A stretch of 12,204 bases of DNA from Thaumarchaeota archaeon UBA160 (GTDB taxonomy: Archaea > Thermoproteota > Nitrososphaeria > Conexivisphaerales > UBA164), in contig DAXX01000028.1 of the NCBI GenBank assembly GCA_002506605.1, positions 1 to 12,204 on the forward strand, given 5' to 3'. Below the pieces are notes generated by a model. The model ran no database searches. It saw nothing but the letters and a program-made list of their open reading frames with translations, and was not told where the DNA came from. Shown piece after piece: positions 12,181-12,204 of this stretch. Within the stretch, counting starts at the first letter, position 1; each line of letters opens with the position of its first letter. Made by a program: the position numbers and the translations under genes.

Positions 12181-12204
12181 ATGTCTATCTTTAAGATCCT
12201 ATTT
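12181..12204 (+). CDS. Possible start of a divergent gene, cut by the window edge
   Basis: ATG 12181 opens an eight-codon plus-strand frame (MSIFKILF) up to the window end. It is about 43 bases downstream of TATATAAAG on the same strand. With only eight codons, nothing can be said about the product. Confidence 0.2.

Noticed and set aside
12091..12203. Minus-strand open frame upstream of and into aIF1
   Set aside because: It overlaps the aIF1 start out of frame and spans its promoter, with no start codon of its own. It is most likely chance.

Overview
This window is archaeal chromosome from an AT-rich genome. The evidence is an archaeal-type (class II) GAPDH, archaeal PGK, ABCE1, the tRNA-wybutosine enzyme Taw3, aIF1, eS24 and eS27, TATA-type promoters with mostly leaderless starts, and a box C/D guide RNA. 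A 66-residue eL38 homologue is the best lineage clue. This ribosomal protein is typical of Thermoproteota/TACK archaea and eukaryotes rather than Euryarchaeota. I cannot name the genus.

Layout, left to right. (1) At 1-215 there is a minus-strand gene running off the left edge, possibly with a stop codon inside its signal peptide. (2) At 279-872 lies taw3. (3) At 1066-3727 is a minus-strand glycolytic operon, pgk-gap-usp, with 4-base and 1-base junction overlaps. (4) At 3728-4092 a 365-bp gap holds the pgk promoter, a possible decayed ORF and the ABCE1 terminator. (5) At 4093-6977 is a minus-strand translation cluster: eL38, surE, a box C/D sRNA and abce1. (6) At 7031-8840 a HypE-like AIR-synthase-family gene on the plus strand converges on, and overlaps, an XdhC/CoxI-type molybdenum-cofactor chaperone. 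(7) At 8892-12102 is a tightly overlapping minus-strand operon: aIF1, a 56-residue zinc ribbon, an HExxH metallopeptidase-like protein, a nucleotidyltransferase-kinase fusion, eS24 and eS27. (8) At 12103-12204 is the aIF1 promoter and perhaps the first codons of a divergent gene.

The best discovery is the box C/D sRNA between surE and abce1 (5877-5936, minus strand). Its D' guide can pair with the 23S rRNA P-loop, and the N+5 rule puts the methylation on G2251 (E. coli numbering), a conserved 2'-O-methyl site that bacteria modify with a protein enzyme. Its D guide fits a second conserved peptidyl-transferase-region segment. The RNA sits between an RNA-processing-independent housekeeping gene and the ribosome-recycling ATPase, ending only 8 bases before the abce1 Shine-Dalgarno. 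Other points of interest are a 48-bp perfect repeat encoding both ABC signature motifs of ABCE1, the nucleotidyltransferase-kinase fusion and HExxH protein inside a ribosomal operon, and a single TATA element that appears to serve two divergent leaderless genes.
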